DNA of 64,000 bases from Aureibacillus halotolerans (GCF_004363045.1 NZ_SNYJ01000014.1:33674-97673), one strand, 5' to 3'. Numbered from the stretch's first letter, positions 40,421-50,624 are shown. The notes: a model not told the origin generated them from the sequence alone. Program-made: numbers and translations.

Positions 40421-42169
40421 ATGAATACGACAGACCAAGCCTATGCACGTATTGTTCAATTAAACGATGAAAGAACAGCCACAAGTATGGCAAAGCAAGT
40501 AAAGGACCCTGAAAGCCGTTTTGATGGAGGTGTCTTTGATGACACGGTTGGTATTGCGCAAGCGAATCACGTCAGCACGGTAAGTGATCTAATTTCATGG
40601 ATTTCTTCTTATGTGAACCCAGATTCCGCTCACTATCATTCAATTGAAGTGGCGGAGCGCATCAATCGGGCCGTGGCCTTTTTACTCCGCAGACAGCATA
40701 AGGACGGAACGATTTCTTTAGGATCAACAAACTACCATTCACCACCGGACACAGCATTTATTATCGTGGGTCTACTACAAGTTCATCCTTTAATGAAAAA
40801 GGATGAAACGTCTGCAATTCGTCCGGTTTGTGAAGGGATAGAGACCTTTTTGCGTCGTGCAGTACCAGCTATGAGAATAGGTGGGTGTCATACGCCAAAT
40901 CATCGTTGGGTGATGACAGCGGCATTGGGAGGTCTTCATCAGCTCTTTCCGGAAGAAGAAGGACTTGTTGAACGGGCGGAAGAATGGTTGGCCGAAGGGC
41001 TTGATTTTACAGAGGATGGCGAGTTTTCCGAGCGTAGCAACGGCATTTACAATGCAGTGAATGACATTATGCTCTATTATGCTGCACTCTATTTGAATCG
41101 ACCAGAGCTCCTTGAACCCGTACGCCGAAACCTCAATATGATGGTGTATTTAACGCATCCAAATGGTGAGGTCGTGACGGATTATTCGGGACGACAGGAT
41201 TTTGGGAACAAAGCGACGTTTGTGAATTACTTTCTCATCTATCGACTGATGGCGGTGAAGGATGGGAATGGGCTGTTCGCTTCAATGTCAGATGAAGCAG
41301 CTAAGGCGATGACACATCCCGGCTCTTCAGAAAATCAAGCAATGGCTGGGTTACTCATGTACCCCGACACGCAATACCTAAATGTTCCTCGACAACCGTT
41401 GCCTGAGCAATACGAAGTCATGCTTAATGAGCATCACCCTTATAAGGAGCAGCGTGAACAGCTGAAACGAGTAGGCCATCATGGTATCGTCCAACACAGT
41501 GCCGTTCATTCTGCCTATGGTCATCCAGTCGGTAGATATCGTGACGGTAAGGAAAGCGCTACCCTTATGGCCGCTGCGCCATCTTTTTTCAGCTTGCGTT
41601 ACGGAGCGGCTCGACTGCTGGCGGTCAAATGGTCAACCGCGATGACACCAGGAATTGTTGCGATGGATTCGCTTAAAAAAGAAGCGGGGAGCTACCACAT
41701 GAAGGCCACTCTAGAGAAGGGCTATAATGGTCCGCTGCCGACCCATGCACGGGGCAAGGATAGTACGTGGAGCTTAATGCCGCATCAGCTACGACCTTTA
41801 ACCCATGTGCAAACACATGAGGTACAAGTGGACATTGAGCATATGGAGAATGGCTGGGAGTTTAATTTGAAAGCCGGGGAACCAGAGGATGTCTTTACGC
41901 AAATCACCTTTTTATTTTCTGCTGAAGGTGAACTGAAAGGGAATGGTTTACAACAAACGACCAATCCTCAACAATTTCTTTGGAAGAATGGAGATGTAAC
42001 GTATGAGAGCGGTCAGGATCGTATGATTCTCAGTGGGGCTGCACAAGATCATACGGTTGAATTGATCCGGACAGATGCCCATCCTTTAGACTGTTTGGCG
42101 ATTTCTATCAATCTATTAACGCCATTTGAGCATCGTATCCGGTTAACACTAGAAGAACGAAAGGAGTGA
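40421..42169 (+). CDS. Alpha/alpha-barrel protein, probable glycan-active enzyme
   Basis: 582 residues from ATG 40421 (GGGAGG 11 nt upstream). The N-terminal ~330 residues look like an (alpha/alpha)6 toroid (INRAVAFLLRRQHKDGTISL, CHTPNHRWVMTAALGGLHQL, DYSGRQDFGNKATFVNYFLI). The C-terminal ~230 residues are beta-rich, as in polysaccharide lyases of the heparinase type. Not a firm family match. First gene of an operon with an Lpl/Yes-type importer, so it probably depolymerises or trims the imported oligosaccharide. No signal peptide. Confidence 0.65.
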   Translation: MNTTDQAYARIVQLNDERTATSMAKQVKDPESRFDGGVFDDTVGIAQANHVSTVSDLISWISSYVNPDSAHYHSIEVAERINRAVAFLLRRQHKDGTISLGSTNYHSPPDTAFIIVGLLQVHPLMKKDETSAIRPVCEGIETFLRRAVPAMRIGGCHTPNHRWVMTAALGGLHQLFPEEEGLVERAEEWLAEGLDFTEDGEFSERSNGIYNAVNDIMLYYAALYLNRPELLEPVRRNLNMMVYLTHPNGEVVTDYSGRQDFGNKATFVNYFLIYRLMAVKDGNGLFASMSDEAAKAMTHPGSSENQAMAGLLMYPDTQYLNVPRQPLPEQYEVMLNEHHPYKEQREQLKRVGHHGIVQHSAVHSAYGHPVGRYRDGKESATLMAAAPSFFSLRYGAARLLAVKWSTAMTPGIVAMDSLKKEAGSYHMKATLEKGYNGPLPTHARGKDSTWSLMPHQLRPLTHVQTHEVQVDIEHMENGWEFNLKAGEPEDVFTQITFLFSAEGELKGNGLQQTTNPQQFLWKNGDVTYESGQDRMILSGAAQDHTVELIRTDAHPLDCLAISINLLTPFEHRIRLTLEERKE

Positions 42170-42176
42170 CTTCGTT

Positions 42177-43136
42177 TTGGCGAAAGTGAATGTTTCTGAA
42201 CAAGAGCAAAGCTTACTCTATCGGACGTGGAAAAAGTCCTTTCTATACCCTTATTGGAAAAACAAATACTTGACCATTTTGCTTTTGCCTACATTGCTTT
42301 TCTTTGCTTTATTTCATTACGGACCTCTCTATGGGTTACAAATTGCCTTTAAGGAATACAACTTTTTTGATGGCATTTGGGGGAGCGCTTGGGTCGGCAT
42401 GCAGCATTTTGAACGCTTGTTTGAAATGCAAAGCTTCTGGGAGGTTTTTCGCAATACGATCATCATCAGCTTTTATAAATTTTTGTTTGGCTTTCCAGCA
42501 CCGATTATTTTTGCGTTGCTTCTGAATGAACTGCGCCATGCGATTTTTAAGCGCGTCGTACAGACGATTTCTTATTTTCCACATTTTGTGTCATGGGTCA
42601 TTTTGGCGGGGATATTCACAGTCTTCTTATCTCCGTCGATGGGGCCAATCAATATCGTATTAAAGGCGATTGGACTGGACCCTATTTACTTCCTGGCCGA
42701 TACGTCGTGGTTTCGAACTGTGCTCGTTTCGACGGAGGTTTGGAAGGATTTAGGATGGGGGACGATTATTTACCTTGCTGCGTTGTCCGGTGTGAACACG
42801 GAGTTGTACGAGGTCGCGAAGGTAGACGGAGCCAATCGCTTCCAGCGTGTATGGCATGTCACGTTGCCAGCGCTCGTTCCCGTCATTACGATTATGATGG
42901 TATTGTCAATTGGCAAGTTGATTAATGATGATTTCGACCAAGTTTTTAACCTTTATAATCCTGCGGTCTATTCAGTAGGGGATGTACTGAGTACGTACAC
43001 ATACAGGCAAGGTTTGGTGGAAATGCAGTATAGTTTCGCGACAGCTGTCGGATTATTCAAAAATCTAATCGCTTTGGTCATGGTTCTAAGCGCCAACTGG
43101 GTGGCGAACCGTCTTAACAATTACGGGTTATGGTAG
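42177..43136 (+). CDS. ABC oligosaccharide permease, LplB/YtcP partner type
   Basis: 319 residues, six membrane helices. It begins with a cytoplasmic segment then YLTILLLPTLLFFALFHYGP, typical of LplB-like permeases. EAA loop ELYEVAKVDGANRFQRVWHV. TTG start 42177 with AAGGAGTG 9 nt upstream, 7 nt after the previous gene. No ATPase gene in the operon. Confidence 0.93.
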   Translation: MAKVNVSEQEQSLLYRTWKKSFLYPYWKNKYLTILLLPTLLFFALFHYGPLYGLQIAFKEYNFFDGIWGSAWVGMQHFERLFEMQSFWEVFRNTIIISFYKFLFGFPAPIIFALLLNELRHAIFKRVVQTISYFPHFVSWVILAGIFTVFLSPSMGPINIVLKAIGLDPIYFLADTSWFRTVLVSTEVWKDLGWGTIIYLAALSGVNTELYEVAKVDGANRFQRVWHVTLPALVPVITIMMVLSIGKLINDDFDQVFNLYNPAVYSVGDVLSTYTYRQGLVEMQYSFATAVGLFKNLIALVMVLSANWVANRLNNYGLW

Positions 43137-43152
43137 AAAGGAGAGACGAAAA

Positions 43153-44025
43153 ATGAAAGAGACTTCTTTGGGCAGTCGGATTTTCGACTTTGCAAACATC
43201 CTTTTTATGATTATACTGTGTTGTTCGACACTGTACCCGTTTTTGTATCTGTTGTCGATGTCGCTAAGCCCCTCGACTGTTTCATTTGCACAGATTCGCA
43301 TCATTCCGGAAGCGCTTACTTTAGAAAACTACCAACAGGTGCTTGGGTATGACTATGTCATTCGAGGCTTTATCAATTCGCTTATCCGGACGATTTTAGG
43401 AACGATTTTAATGGTTGCTTTTACGGTAGCAGCAGCGTTTGTGCTTGCAAAAAAGCAATTTCCACACCGCCGTTTTTGGACTATGTTTATCGTAATGACA
43501 ATGTTCTTCTCCGGAGGATTAATACCGTCCTACTTGCTTGTTAAAGACTTACATCTTATGAATACTGTATGGGCGCTAGTTCTGCCAGGGCTGGTGAATG
43601 CCTTTCAGCTCATTATTGCCAGAAATTTTATGATGTCGCTTCCTGAAGAGCTTGAGGAAGCAGCAAAAATGGATGGCGCCAACGAAATCAAAATTCTCAT
43701 TAAAGTCATTATCCCTCTGTCGATGCCGATTATAGCGACTTTGGCGTTATGGAATGCCGTTGGTCACTGGAATCAGTGGTTTGACAGCTTGATTTATATG
43801 ACAGATCGTGACAATGATGTGCTCCAGGTGGTGATGAGACGTATCGTTCTGCAAGGCAATATGGAAGCAATGAATGGCATGATGCCTCAGGATTCGAGTA
43901 ATATCAATCCAGAAACGCTCAAAGCAGCTACCGTCATGGTCACGACATTACCTATCATTTGTGTGTATCCTTTTGTGCAGAAGTATTTCGTCAAAGGCAT
44001 GATGATTGGCTCTGTTAAAGGCTGA
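43153..44025 (+). CDS. ABC oligosaccharide permease, LplC type
   Basis: 290 residues, six membrane helices, EAA loop ELEEAAKMDGANEIKILIKV. It shows the long extracytoplasmic insert after TM5 (QDSSNINPETLKAATVMV) characteristic of LplC/YtcP permeases. AAAGGAGAG upstream. Confidence 0.93.
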   Translation: MKETSLGSRIFDFANILFMIILCCSTLYPFLYLLSMSLSPSTVSFAQIRIIPEALTLENYQQVLGYDYVIRGFINSLIRTILGTILMVAFTVAAAFVLAKKQFPHRRFWTMFIVMTMFFSGGLIPSYLLVKDLHLMNTVWALVLPGLVNAFQLIIARNFMMSLPEELEEAAKMDGANEIKILIKVIIPLSMPIIATLALWNAVGHWNQWFDSLIYMTDRDNDVLQVVMRRIVLQGNMEAMNGMMPQDSSNINPETLKAATVMVTTLPIICVYPFVQKYFVKGMMIGSVKG

Positions 44026-44052
44026 GGGGAAATAAAAAAAGGGGTGAAGGAA

Positions 44053-45660
44053 TTGAAAAGAAAAGCATTTGGATGGTCGAGTCTATTTTGTGCAGGAATG
44101 GTATTGATGGCCTCATGTTCAAGTCAGTCAGGCAACACTTCGGAAGATAACGGGGAAGCTTCGGCACCTGGTGATGTCACTGCTTATGAACCAGATTCGA
44201 GCACAACGTACGAAATTGACTGGATGCCGTATATTACAGAACCCATTGATCAGGATGGCAAAATGGTCACGTATTATGAAGACAAATTCAATGTCGACTT
44301 CAATATGGTCAACGTCGATCATGCCAATATTCAAGAGCTCTTAAACTTAAAATTTGCCTCTGGAGAAATTCCTGACGTCATGCTTGATGGGGTTAGCTCA
44401 GATACAATTCAACAGCTTGTCAAACAGGGAGTTCTCCTCTCGCTTGATGAGGAAGTCCTCAAAGAAACCATGCCAGATTTGTATTCAAAAGCGACCGAAT
44501 TAAACCCCAATTGGCTTGAGTTTGCCAAGGTAGATGATAAAATTTACGGTCTTCCTGAAATGCGTGACGTGTATAAATACCGTACAACCATTGTTTGGCG
44601 AGGCGATTGGTTAGAAAATGTCGGTATTAACAAAACACCGGAAACGCTTGAAGAGTTTGAGGAAGCCCTCTATAAATTTACGTTTGAAGATCCAGACCAA
44701 AATGGGGAGGATGACACTTACGGCATATCGTTGAGCGGTATTCCTGCGATTTTCGGAGCGTTCGGTTACTTGCCAGGCTACGGACCACATGATTGGCAGG
44801 ATTGGTTTTGGCAGGAGCGTGACGGAGAGATGGTCTTTGGAGCCATTCAGCCAGAAGCGAAGGAAGCCTTAGCATTGCTAAACAAGTGGTATGAGGATGG
44901 CGTGCTTGATCCGGAATTTATTACTGGAGAAAACACAGGCGGTTATTGGGCACTTTCACACGCCTTTATTAATGGGAAAATTGGTTTTACTGGACATGGG
45001 CAATACTATCATTGGAATGATGAGTTGAAAAACGGCGATATTGGGGCGAACTATGATGAGATTCAAAAGATCAGTCAGGAAGTTGCTGATTCCCTCGTAC
45101 ATGGGTTACCACCAAAAGGACCTGGTGGAATGAACTTATTCGCGCCAAACATGCTCTCTGGGAAAATCGTTGGCTTCAGCCGTTATCTTGAAGAAGAGCC
45201 GCAAAAGCTAGGAAAAATCTTTGAGATTTTAAACCATACATCAGGAACGACCAAGGAAAACAATATAGAGGCCGTTATGGGCATTGAAGGTGAAATGTGG
45301 GAAGAAAATGAGGATGGCATCCGTAAGATGTTACCAGAATGGGAAGATGTCATGGACACAGGAGCAGGGAAATTTAATCTTGAGCTCGGAGTGTTTGATT
45401 TGTACGAAATCCGCGGGGATTGGGCAGTAGAACACGGTTATGACAAGGGGACATTGCGTAATGCCTTGTTCAAACCTCTTCCATCAGAAAGCACTTATCG
45501 TGAAGAGCTGACAAAAATACGTGATGAAGCGTATATCTCAATGATAACTGGGGATCAACCGATTGATGCCTTTGATCAATTTGTCGAACAGTGGATGAAT
45601 GCTGGGGGAGATATTCTCACGAAGGAAGCAAATGAGTGGTACGCTACATTAGAAAAATAA
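44053..45660 (+). CDS. ABC oligosaccharide-binding lipoprotein, LplA type
   Basis: About 535 residues. Signal peptide MKRKAFGWSSLFCAGMVLMA with lipobox MASC, Ser/Gly-rich linker, then a large cluster D-type binding fold (ADDKIYGLPEMRDVYKYRTT-like hinge: VDDKIYGLPEM, YGISLSGIP). TTG 44053 fits AGGGGTG with 7 nt. GTG 44044 is too close to the SD. Its size fits LplA/YtcQ proteins that bind larger oligosaccharides. Confidence 0.9.
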   Translation: MKRKAFGWSSLFCAGMVLMASCSSQSGNTSEDNGEASAPGDVTAYEPDSSTTYEIDWMPYITEPIDQDGKMVTYYEDKFNVDFNMVNVDHANIQELLNLKFASGEIPDVMLDGVSSDTIQQLVKQGVLLSLDEEVLKETMPDLYSKATELNPNWLEFAKVDDKIYGLPEMRDVYKYRTTIVWRGDWLENVGINKTPETLEEFEEALYKFTFEDPDQNGEDDTYGISLSGIPAIFGAFGYLPGYGPHDWQDWFWQERDGEMVFGAIQPEAKEALALLNKWYEDGVLDPEFITGENTGGYWALSHAFINGKIGFTGHGQYYHWNDELKNGDIGANYDEIQKISQEVADSLVHGLPPKGPGGMNLFAPNMLSGKIVGFSRYLEEEPQKLGKIFEILNHTSGTTKENNIEAVMGIEGEMWEENEDGIRKMLPEWEDVMDTGAGKFNLELGVFDLYEIRGDWAVEHGYDKGTLRNALFKPLPSESTYREELTKIRDEAYISMITGDQPIDAFDQFVEQWMNAGGDILTKEANEWYATLEK

Positions 45661-45693
45661 TAACGGTTTGAAATTTGAATAGAAAATATCAAT

Positions 45694-45740
45694 AGAGGTT
45701 GTTCTAGAGGCAATTTTATGTGTCTTTCTAGACAGCCTCT
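45694..45740 (+). terminator. Hairpin after the LplA-type gene
   Basis: AGAGGTTGTTCTAGA (45694-45708) pairs with TCTAGACAGCCTCT (45727-45740) with one bulge and a mismatch. The T tract is poor, so it may terminate or only stabilise the mRNA. Confidence 0.55.
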
Positions 45741-45748
45741 TCCTTAAG

Positions 45749-45760
45749 GTAAGCGTTTAC
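45749..45760. promoter_or_regulatory. cre-like palindrome before the AraC-type gene
   Basis: GTAAGCGTTTAC is a near-palindrome matching the cre core at 12 positions. TATGATTG at 45796-45803 may contain the -10. Confidence 0.45.
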
Positions 45761-45827
45761 TCTGTTTTTCTTGTCGAGTCTCCTTCTCGTAGGGTATGAT
45801 TGAGAAATACGATAGGAGGCGGTAAAA

Positions 45828-48110
45828 GTGAAATTAGTGAAAAAGTCAAAATCCGTTTTTTACCGCCTTGTTTTTTCATTTATGATTTTGATGCTGACGG
45901 CAACGATCTTTATGGGCACAGCTTCCTATATGTACTATACACGATCGTTCAACGAAGAAATCAAGCGCGTTCAGCTCCAAATGATTAGCTACGTGCAAAC
46001 AATCACAAATGAGCATTTGATCCAAAATCCACTTGATCTTTATTTGCAATTGACGATGTCGTCAAGCAAAAACAACAATCTCTTGCTCTTTTTAGATGAA
46101 CCACTTGATGGAAATCATGCGCACATTCAAACGATCTTCAACACACTAAAAGAAAAAAGAATCGGATCATCGCCTATGGTCGACGATATTCAAGTGTACT
46201 ATCCTTCGAATGAGCTGATTATCTCAAGTACGAAGGGGCTGAAGTACGTTGGTTCAGAGACAGCTTCTCTATCGGACTTTCGATGGATACAGGATCCTGC
46301 TATCATCGAGAGTTCATCTATTCAATGGCACATGAACGAGACGAACGTTTCATTGATTGGGACGCTACCGTATATCAGGAGCGACGAAGAAAGAGCTTTT
46401 GTCGCCATTCATCTACAAAAGAATGTTGTCTCCGAATGGTTGGAGACTACTTTTCAAGAAACGTCTGGAACAATGCTTATCGCATCGCCGGATGGGTTTA
46501 TTGCCATGTCTTCTTCTTTGATTGAAAGCGCTTCCTATATTCGCGATCATCCAATGTATGTGGATCATTTAAAAAGCACTCAGACTGAAGGGTATTTTAG
46601 TATGGAAATTGCGGGGCAAGAGCATCAAGTAGCGTTTTCCTCTCTTGATCTACCAGGATGGAAGCTATTTAACTTCGTTCCGGTAGAGCATTTTCAACAA
46701 AAATCAGCTGCTATTCAGCGAACGATTTTTTTGCTCGGCATCGTCACTGTGATCGGGGGACTCATCATGTCGTACATCATTTCAGGACGCTTGTATGGTC
46801 CCTTGCAGCGAATGCTTGGAAGAATTCGGACGCTGTCGATATCTAGTGAAGGATCAGGTGCTTCCGATGAGTATCGTGAAATTAATCAATTCATCGATAC
46901 GATGTCTGTAAAAGTAGAAGATCTTGAAAACACGTTGAATCATAACTTACCATTAATGAAAAGTCGTTTGGTTGAGGAGACACTTGCTGGGAAAATACAG
47001 CATCTGGAGGCTTGGCGAGAACGTATGGAAATGCTTCACCAGAAAGAAGCTTCTGGGGATTGGTTTGTGGCAGTCTCTTTTCAGTTAAAACAACAAACGA
47101 TTCAGCAAATGAGTGTTGAAAACCAAGCGTTTACGACGTATCGCATAAAGGATTATATGGAGGAGAAAACACCGTCTGGAATGCACGTTTTTACAAGTGA
47201 ACATGATCAGCGCATTGACGCAGTCGTCTGTTCATCAATAGAGCAAGGAGACATATTGCACGGGTGGATGAATGAGGTGATTGCCTTCGCTAGAGAGCAA
47301 TTTCGTATGAACCTAGCGGGGGCGATCGGATCGTGGACCACAGAAGTTGGCAAAATGAAGCTGAGTCATGCTGAAGCGCTTTTCTATTTGGGATATGCTT
47401 ATTTTTATCCTAACCAAAGCGTTTTTACGCATAACGAATCTACATCTCTTGATACGATGCTGCCAGCCACTTTTTTTGACGAATTCTCGCAAGCACTTCT
47501 GAAGAAGCAGCGAAAGCCGCTCGATAAATTGATGACACGCTTTTTCAAAAGACTAACAAAGCCAGCCGCTTCACCGTCGGTATTGCATCAAGACATTCGT
47601 GATCTTTTGTATACGTATTATCGTACATTAAAGTCCATCCCTTTGAGCACACGCGACATTTTGCCTGATCATCTGATGACAACACTTGTCACTCATGAGT
47701 CAGTAGATGAGTTCATCGCTGTTTTTAATGAAGTGATTGAACTCACATTGAATTATTTGGAGAAGAAACCTGAACAAGCACAAAATGGCACTATAGAACA
47801 GGTGAAGAAGTATTGCATTGACCATTTAGATCAAGAGCTTTCTTTGCATGCAGTGGCAGACATTGTCCACCTGAGTCCAAGATATGTGAGCCGTATATTT
47901 AAGCAGGAAACAGAATTAAACTTTGTCGACTACGTCACCAATTTGCGCATGCAAAAAGCGAAGCAATTGTTGGTCGAAAGCAACTCCAACGTGGAGCAGG
48001 TGGCCAATAGCGTCGGTTACCACAACCCAGCTTACTTTTCTAAGAAGTTTAAAGAAGCCTTTGGCGTGACACCAAGCAAATACAGACAAACGAGAGGTGG
48101 GGAAGGATAA
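45828..48110 (+). CDS. Membrane-bound AraC-family regulator with extracellular sensor (YesS-like)
   Basis: 760 residues. TM1 near 13-35, a ~250-residue extracytoplasmic dCache-like domain, TM2 near 300-320 (FLLGIVTVIGGLIMSYIISG), a HAMP-like linker, a long cytosolic region and a C-terminal AraC HTH pair (LSLHAVADIVHLSPRYVSRI, VEQVANSVGYHNPAYFSKKF). Start ATG 45828, with GGAGGCGG upstream. It follows the Lpl-type importer on the same strand, so it most likely senses the extracellular sugar and activates that operon. Confidence 0.92.
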   Translation: MKLVKKSKSVFYRLVFSFMILMLTATIFMGTASYMYYTRSFNEEIKRVQLQMISYVQTITNEHLIQNPLDLYLQLTMSSSKNNNLLLFLDEPLDGNHAHIQTIFNTLKEKRIGSSPMVDDIQVYYPSNELIISSTKGLKYVGSETASLSDFRWIQDPAIIESSSIQWHMNETNVSLIGTLPYIRSDEERAFVAIHLQKNVVSEWLETTFQETSGTMLIASPDGFIAMSSSLIESASYIRDHPMYVDHLKSTQTEGYFSMEIAGQEHQVAFSSLDLPGWKLFNFVPVEHFQQKSAAIQRTIFLLGIVTVIGGLIMSYIISGRLYGPLQRMLGRIRTLSISSEGSGASDEYREINQFIDTMSVKVEDLENTLNHNLPLMKSRLVEETLAGKIQHLEAWRERMEMLHQKEASGDWFVAVSFQLKQQTIQQMSVENQAFTTYRIKDYMEEKTPSGMHVFTSEHDQRIDAVVCSSIEQGDILHGWMNEVIAFAREQFRMNLAGAIGSWTTEVGKMKLSHAEALFYLGYAYFYPNQSVFTHNESTSLDTMLPATFFDEFSQALLKKQRKPLDKLMTRFFKRLTKPAASPSVLHQDIRDLLYTYYRTLKSIPLSTRDILPDHLMTTLVTHESVDEFIAVFNEVIELTLNYLEKKPEQAQNGTIEQVKKYCIDHLDQELSLHAVADIVHLSPRYVSRIFKQETELNFVDYVTNLRMQKAKQLLVESNSNVEQVANSVGYHNPAYFSKKFKEAFGVTPSKYRQTRGGEG

Positions 48111-48149
48111 GCGGCTACGGAAGAAGATAGTTGGGAAGAAGTGCTTTTA

Positions 48150-48265
48150 GCTGCTCGAAAACAGGAGGAGATTGCGCGGAAAAGCACCAGTAGTGCGCGA
48201 AAAAGCGCCTTGTGCTGCGCGAAAAAGAGCCAACAGTGCTCGAACCGCCTTGACCTGCGCGAAAG
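48150..48265 (+). repeat. Short phased TGC(G/T)CGAAA array (about one 103-bp unit)
   Basis: Motif starts at 48153 (TGCTCG), 48174, 48195, 48217, 48238 (TGCTCG) and 48257, steps 21, 21, 22, 21, 19. Same motif family as the arrays at 58.1 and 63.7 kb. It lies between the stop of the AraC-type gene and the convergent DinB gene. Confidence 0.85.
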
Positions 48266-48292
48266 TTGCCTTCATGGTGTCCTACATAATAA

Positions 48293-48320
48293 AATCAGGC
48301 TGATTTCATCAGCCTGATCC
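48293..48320. terminator. Terminator of the DinB gene
   Basis: ATCAGGCTGA and TCAGCCTGAT form a perfect 10-bp stem. The minus-strand side is followed by TTTTA. Confidence 0.75.
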
Positions 48321-48325
48321 TTTGC

Positions 48326-48778
48326 TTATTTCTTCACAAAGAAGGGCAGATCAGTAATCCCTACAAGGCGACTATACGTGAAAAGCTGTCCTTTATGGTG
48401 AATTTCATGCTGTAGCGCACCTTCAACATATGCAGCTCCGGATCTTTCCATGATTGGAGATGAGATCACGGTGGACAGCTGCTCTTCGGTCAAGGCCTCG
48501 ATGTCACCACGGGTTTTTTCGGTCGCATCACGAACGATTTTTCGGACATCGTCCATTGATTGAAAGGATGCTTCCAAAGTCGAATGAGTGAACGTCCCTT
48601 GCTTAACCGTTTCAATAAACATGTCCGTTGTTTCAACAATATGAACTGCTAAATGCCCGAGGCTCATAGCTCCGTCCCATGGTTCGTAAAACGTATGCTC
48701 ATTGTCCACTTTGGCAAGAAGTTCTGTTAATGCAGTCCGATGAGCCTGCCATTGGGAAAGAATTTCTTTGTTATTCAC
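48326..48778 (-). CDS. DinB-family putative metal-dependent protein
   Basis: 150 residues, four-helix bundle with the three histidines of the family: H near GHLAVHIVETTDMF and H-x-H in ALQHEIHHKGQLFTYSR. Many Bacillus members are thiol-dependent or unknown. Its target is not evident. The 270 bp to the next gene (48779-49050) show no gene. Confidence 0.88.
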   Translation of the reverse strand: MNNKEILSQWQAHRTALTELLAKVDNEHTFYEPWDGAMSLGHLAVHIVETTDMFIETVKQGTFTHSTLEASFQSMDDVRKIVRDATEKTRGDIEALTEEQLSTVISSPIMERSGAAYVEGALQHEIHHKGQLFTYSRLVGITDLPFFVKK

Positions 48779-49050
48779 CTAGAACGCCTCCTAAAGGTAA
48801 GATGCTCGTACTTGCACCGTCATTATCCTATCCAATTTGCTATATGCGAGTTGCTGAGTGCCAAAGTCAAAGCAATGGATGGAAAGGTAACGCTCGAAGT
48901 CGTCTTGGATTAGACCTCTAAAGCGTGACGACATTATCTTCTTCCCTTTCCTGGTCGAGGGTAAACGGAGCGTAAGCGTTGACATCTTGCGTAGGACAAC
49001 GCAAACTACACATAAGAGTTGGAAAATTGAGTTAATGAGGAGTCGGTGTT

Positions 49051-49530
49051 ATGGAACAGAAAGGGTTGGGAACCAATGTAGTGACGCAAATCGGTATTCT
49101 TGTCAACGATATTGAAACGACAGCGAATGCGTATGCGAAGCTTTTTCAAATGGATGTGCCTAAGATCTCTTGGACAGATCCTGGTGAGGTGGCGCAAACG
49201 GAATACAAAGGTGAAGCAAGTCAAGCGCGAGCAAAATTAGCATTCTTCTCTATGGGACAGGTGCAAATTGAATTAATTGAACCTGATTTGACACCAAGTG
49301 TGTGGAGAGATGCTTTGAATGAACAAGGTGAAGGTGTCCATCATATTGCTTTTGCCATTGATGGGATGAGTGAAAAAATACAGCTCTTTCAGGAAAATGG
49401 AGCTCCTTTGCTTCAGCGTGGGGAGTTTACAGGTGGTCGTTATGCCTATTTGGATACGGTACCGGAATTCAAGGTTTTGATTGAACTGTTAGAAAACGAT
49501 GGGCAAAAGAGCGATAAAAAAGTGAGGTGA
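49051..49530 (+). CDS. VOC-family (glyoxalase/epimerase-like) protein
   Basis: 159 residues with two beta-alpha-beta-beta-beta modules (VVTQIGILVNDIETTANAYA, then GVHHIAFAIDGMSEKIQLFQ) and metal ligands H and E (GVHHIAF, QIELIEP, FKVLIELLE). It resembles methylmalonyl-CoA epimerase-like VOC proteins. Followed after 31 nt by the dehydrogenase gene. Confidence 0.85.
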   Translation: MEQKGLGTNVVTQIGILVNDIETTANAYAKLFQMDVPKISWTDPGEVAQTEYKGEASQARAKLAFFSMGQVQIELIEPDLTPSVWRDALNEQGEGVHHIAFAIDGMSEKIQLFQENGAPLLQRGEFTGGRYAYLDTVPEFKVLIELLENDGQKSDKKVR

Positions 49531-49561
49531 AACTCGGTCATTCAATGAATGGGCGATAGAG

Positions 49562-50548
49562 ATGACAAACACCGTTTACGTAACGAGAAAGCTGCCAGAG
49601 GAAGCTGTAGCTGAGCTACGGGCTAGCTGTAAAGTGAGAATGTGGGACAAGGAAGAGGACGTTGTGCCTCGCGAGGTTCTTGAGAAGGAGATCGCAACGG
49701 CGGACGGTTTATTGTCCATGCTAACGGACCCAATTGACGAAGATCTATTAAAATCTGCCCAAAACCTGAAGGCCATCAGTCAAATGGCCGTGGGTCACAA
49801 CAATATTGATATCGAAGCAGCATCAGCTCGACAGATTGCCGTACTCACGACACCAGGTGTTCTCACGGAGACAACAGCAGATTTAACGTTTGCCCTGTTG
49901 ATGGCAGTGGCGCGCCGCATTCCAGAAGCAGAACGTTTTCTGAAAAAGGGGGATTGGACAACATGGTCGCCAATGCTTCTAACGGGAGCTGACGTTTATG
50001 GAGCGACGCTAGGCATTATCGGGTTAGGAAGGATTGGAGAAGCTGTCGCCAAACGGGCAAAGGGGTTTTCGATGGACGTGGTGTATCACAGTCGTTCACG
50101 TAAGCCAGAAAAGGAAGCACGCCTTGGTCTTCGCTATGGGTCAATGGACGATGTGCTCGCCCAATCCGATTACCTCGTTCTCATGATTCCTTATTCAAAA
50201 GAAACCCATCATCTCATCGATGCGGATGCGATCAAAAAAATGAAACCGTCCTGTTTTCTTATTAATACGGCGAGGGGAGACATTGTTGATGAAAAAGCAC
50301 TTTATGATGCCCTCGTCAGCGGTGACCTTGCAGGAGCAGGACTTGATGTGTTTGCACAGGAGCCTGTTCCAACGTCTCACCCGCTCTTAACACTCGACAA
50401 TGTGGTCGCTCTTCCTCATATCGGTAGCGCGTCGGTGACAACACGGAGAAAGATGGCGACAATGGCGGCGAAGCAGCTGGTCCAAACATTACATGGGGAA
50501 CGCCCTCCAACACTTATAAATGCACAAGCACTGGATGAACCGTGCTAA
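49562..50548 (+). CDS. D-2-hydroxyacid dehydrogenase (glyoxylate/2-ketogluconate reductase type)
   Basis: 328 residues. Rossmann motif GATLGIIGLGRIGEAVAKRA, catalytic R in NTARGDIVDEKAL, E in FAQEPVP, H in ALPHIGSASVTTR. NAD(P)H-dependent reduction of 2-keto acids such as glyoxylate, hydroxypyruvate or 2-ketogluconate. Probably in one unit with the VOC gene. Confidence 0.92.
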   Translation: MTNTVYVTRKLPEEAVAELRASCKVRMWDKEEDVVPREVLEKEIATADGLLSMLTDPIDEDLLKSAQNLKAISQMAVGHNNIDIEAASARQIAVLTTPGVLTETTADLTFALLMAVARRIPEAERFLKKGDWTTWSPMLLTGADVYGATLGIIGLGRIGEAVAKRAKGFSMDVVYHSRSRKPEKEARLGLRYGSMDDVLAQSDYLVLMIPYSKETHHLIDADAIKKMKPSCFLINTARGDIVDEKALYDALVSGDLAGAGLDVFAQEPVPTSHPLLTLDNVVALPHIGSASVTTRRKMATMAAKQLVQTLHGERPPTLINAQALDEPC

Positions 50549-50624
50549 GAGCATAGACTGAATGTTTTTCCGTACGAATGAGCGGGAATGAACTGAACTA
50601 GACAATAGCGAAAGGGTGAAGGCA

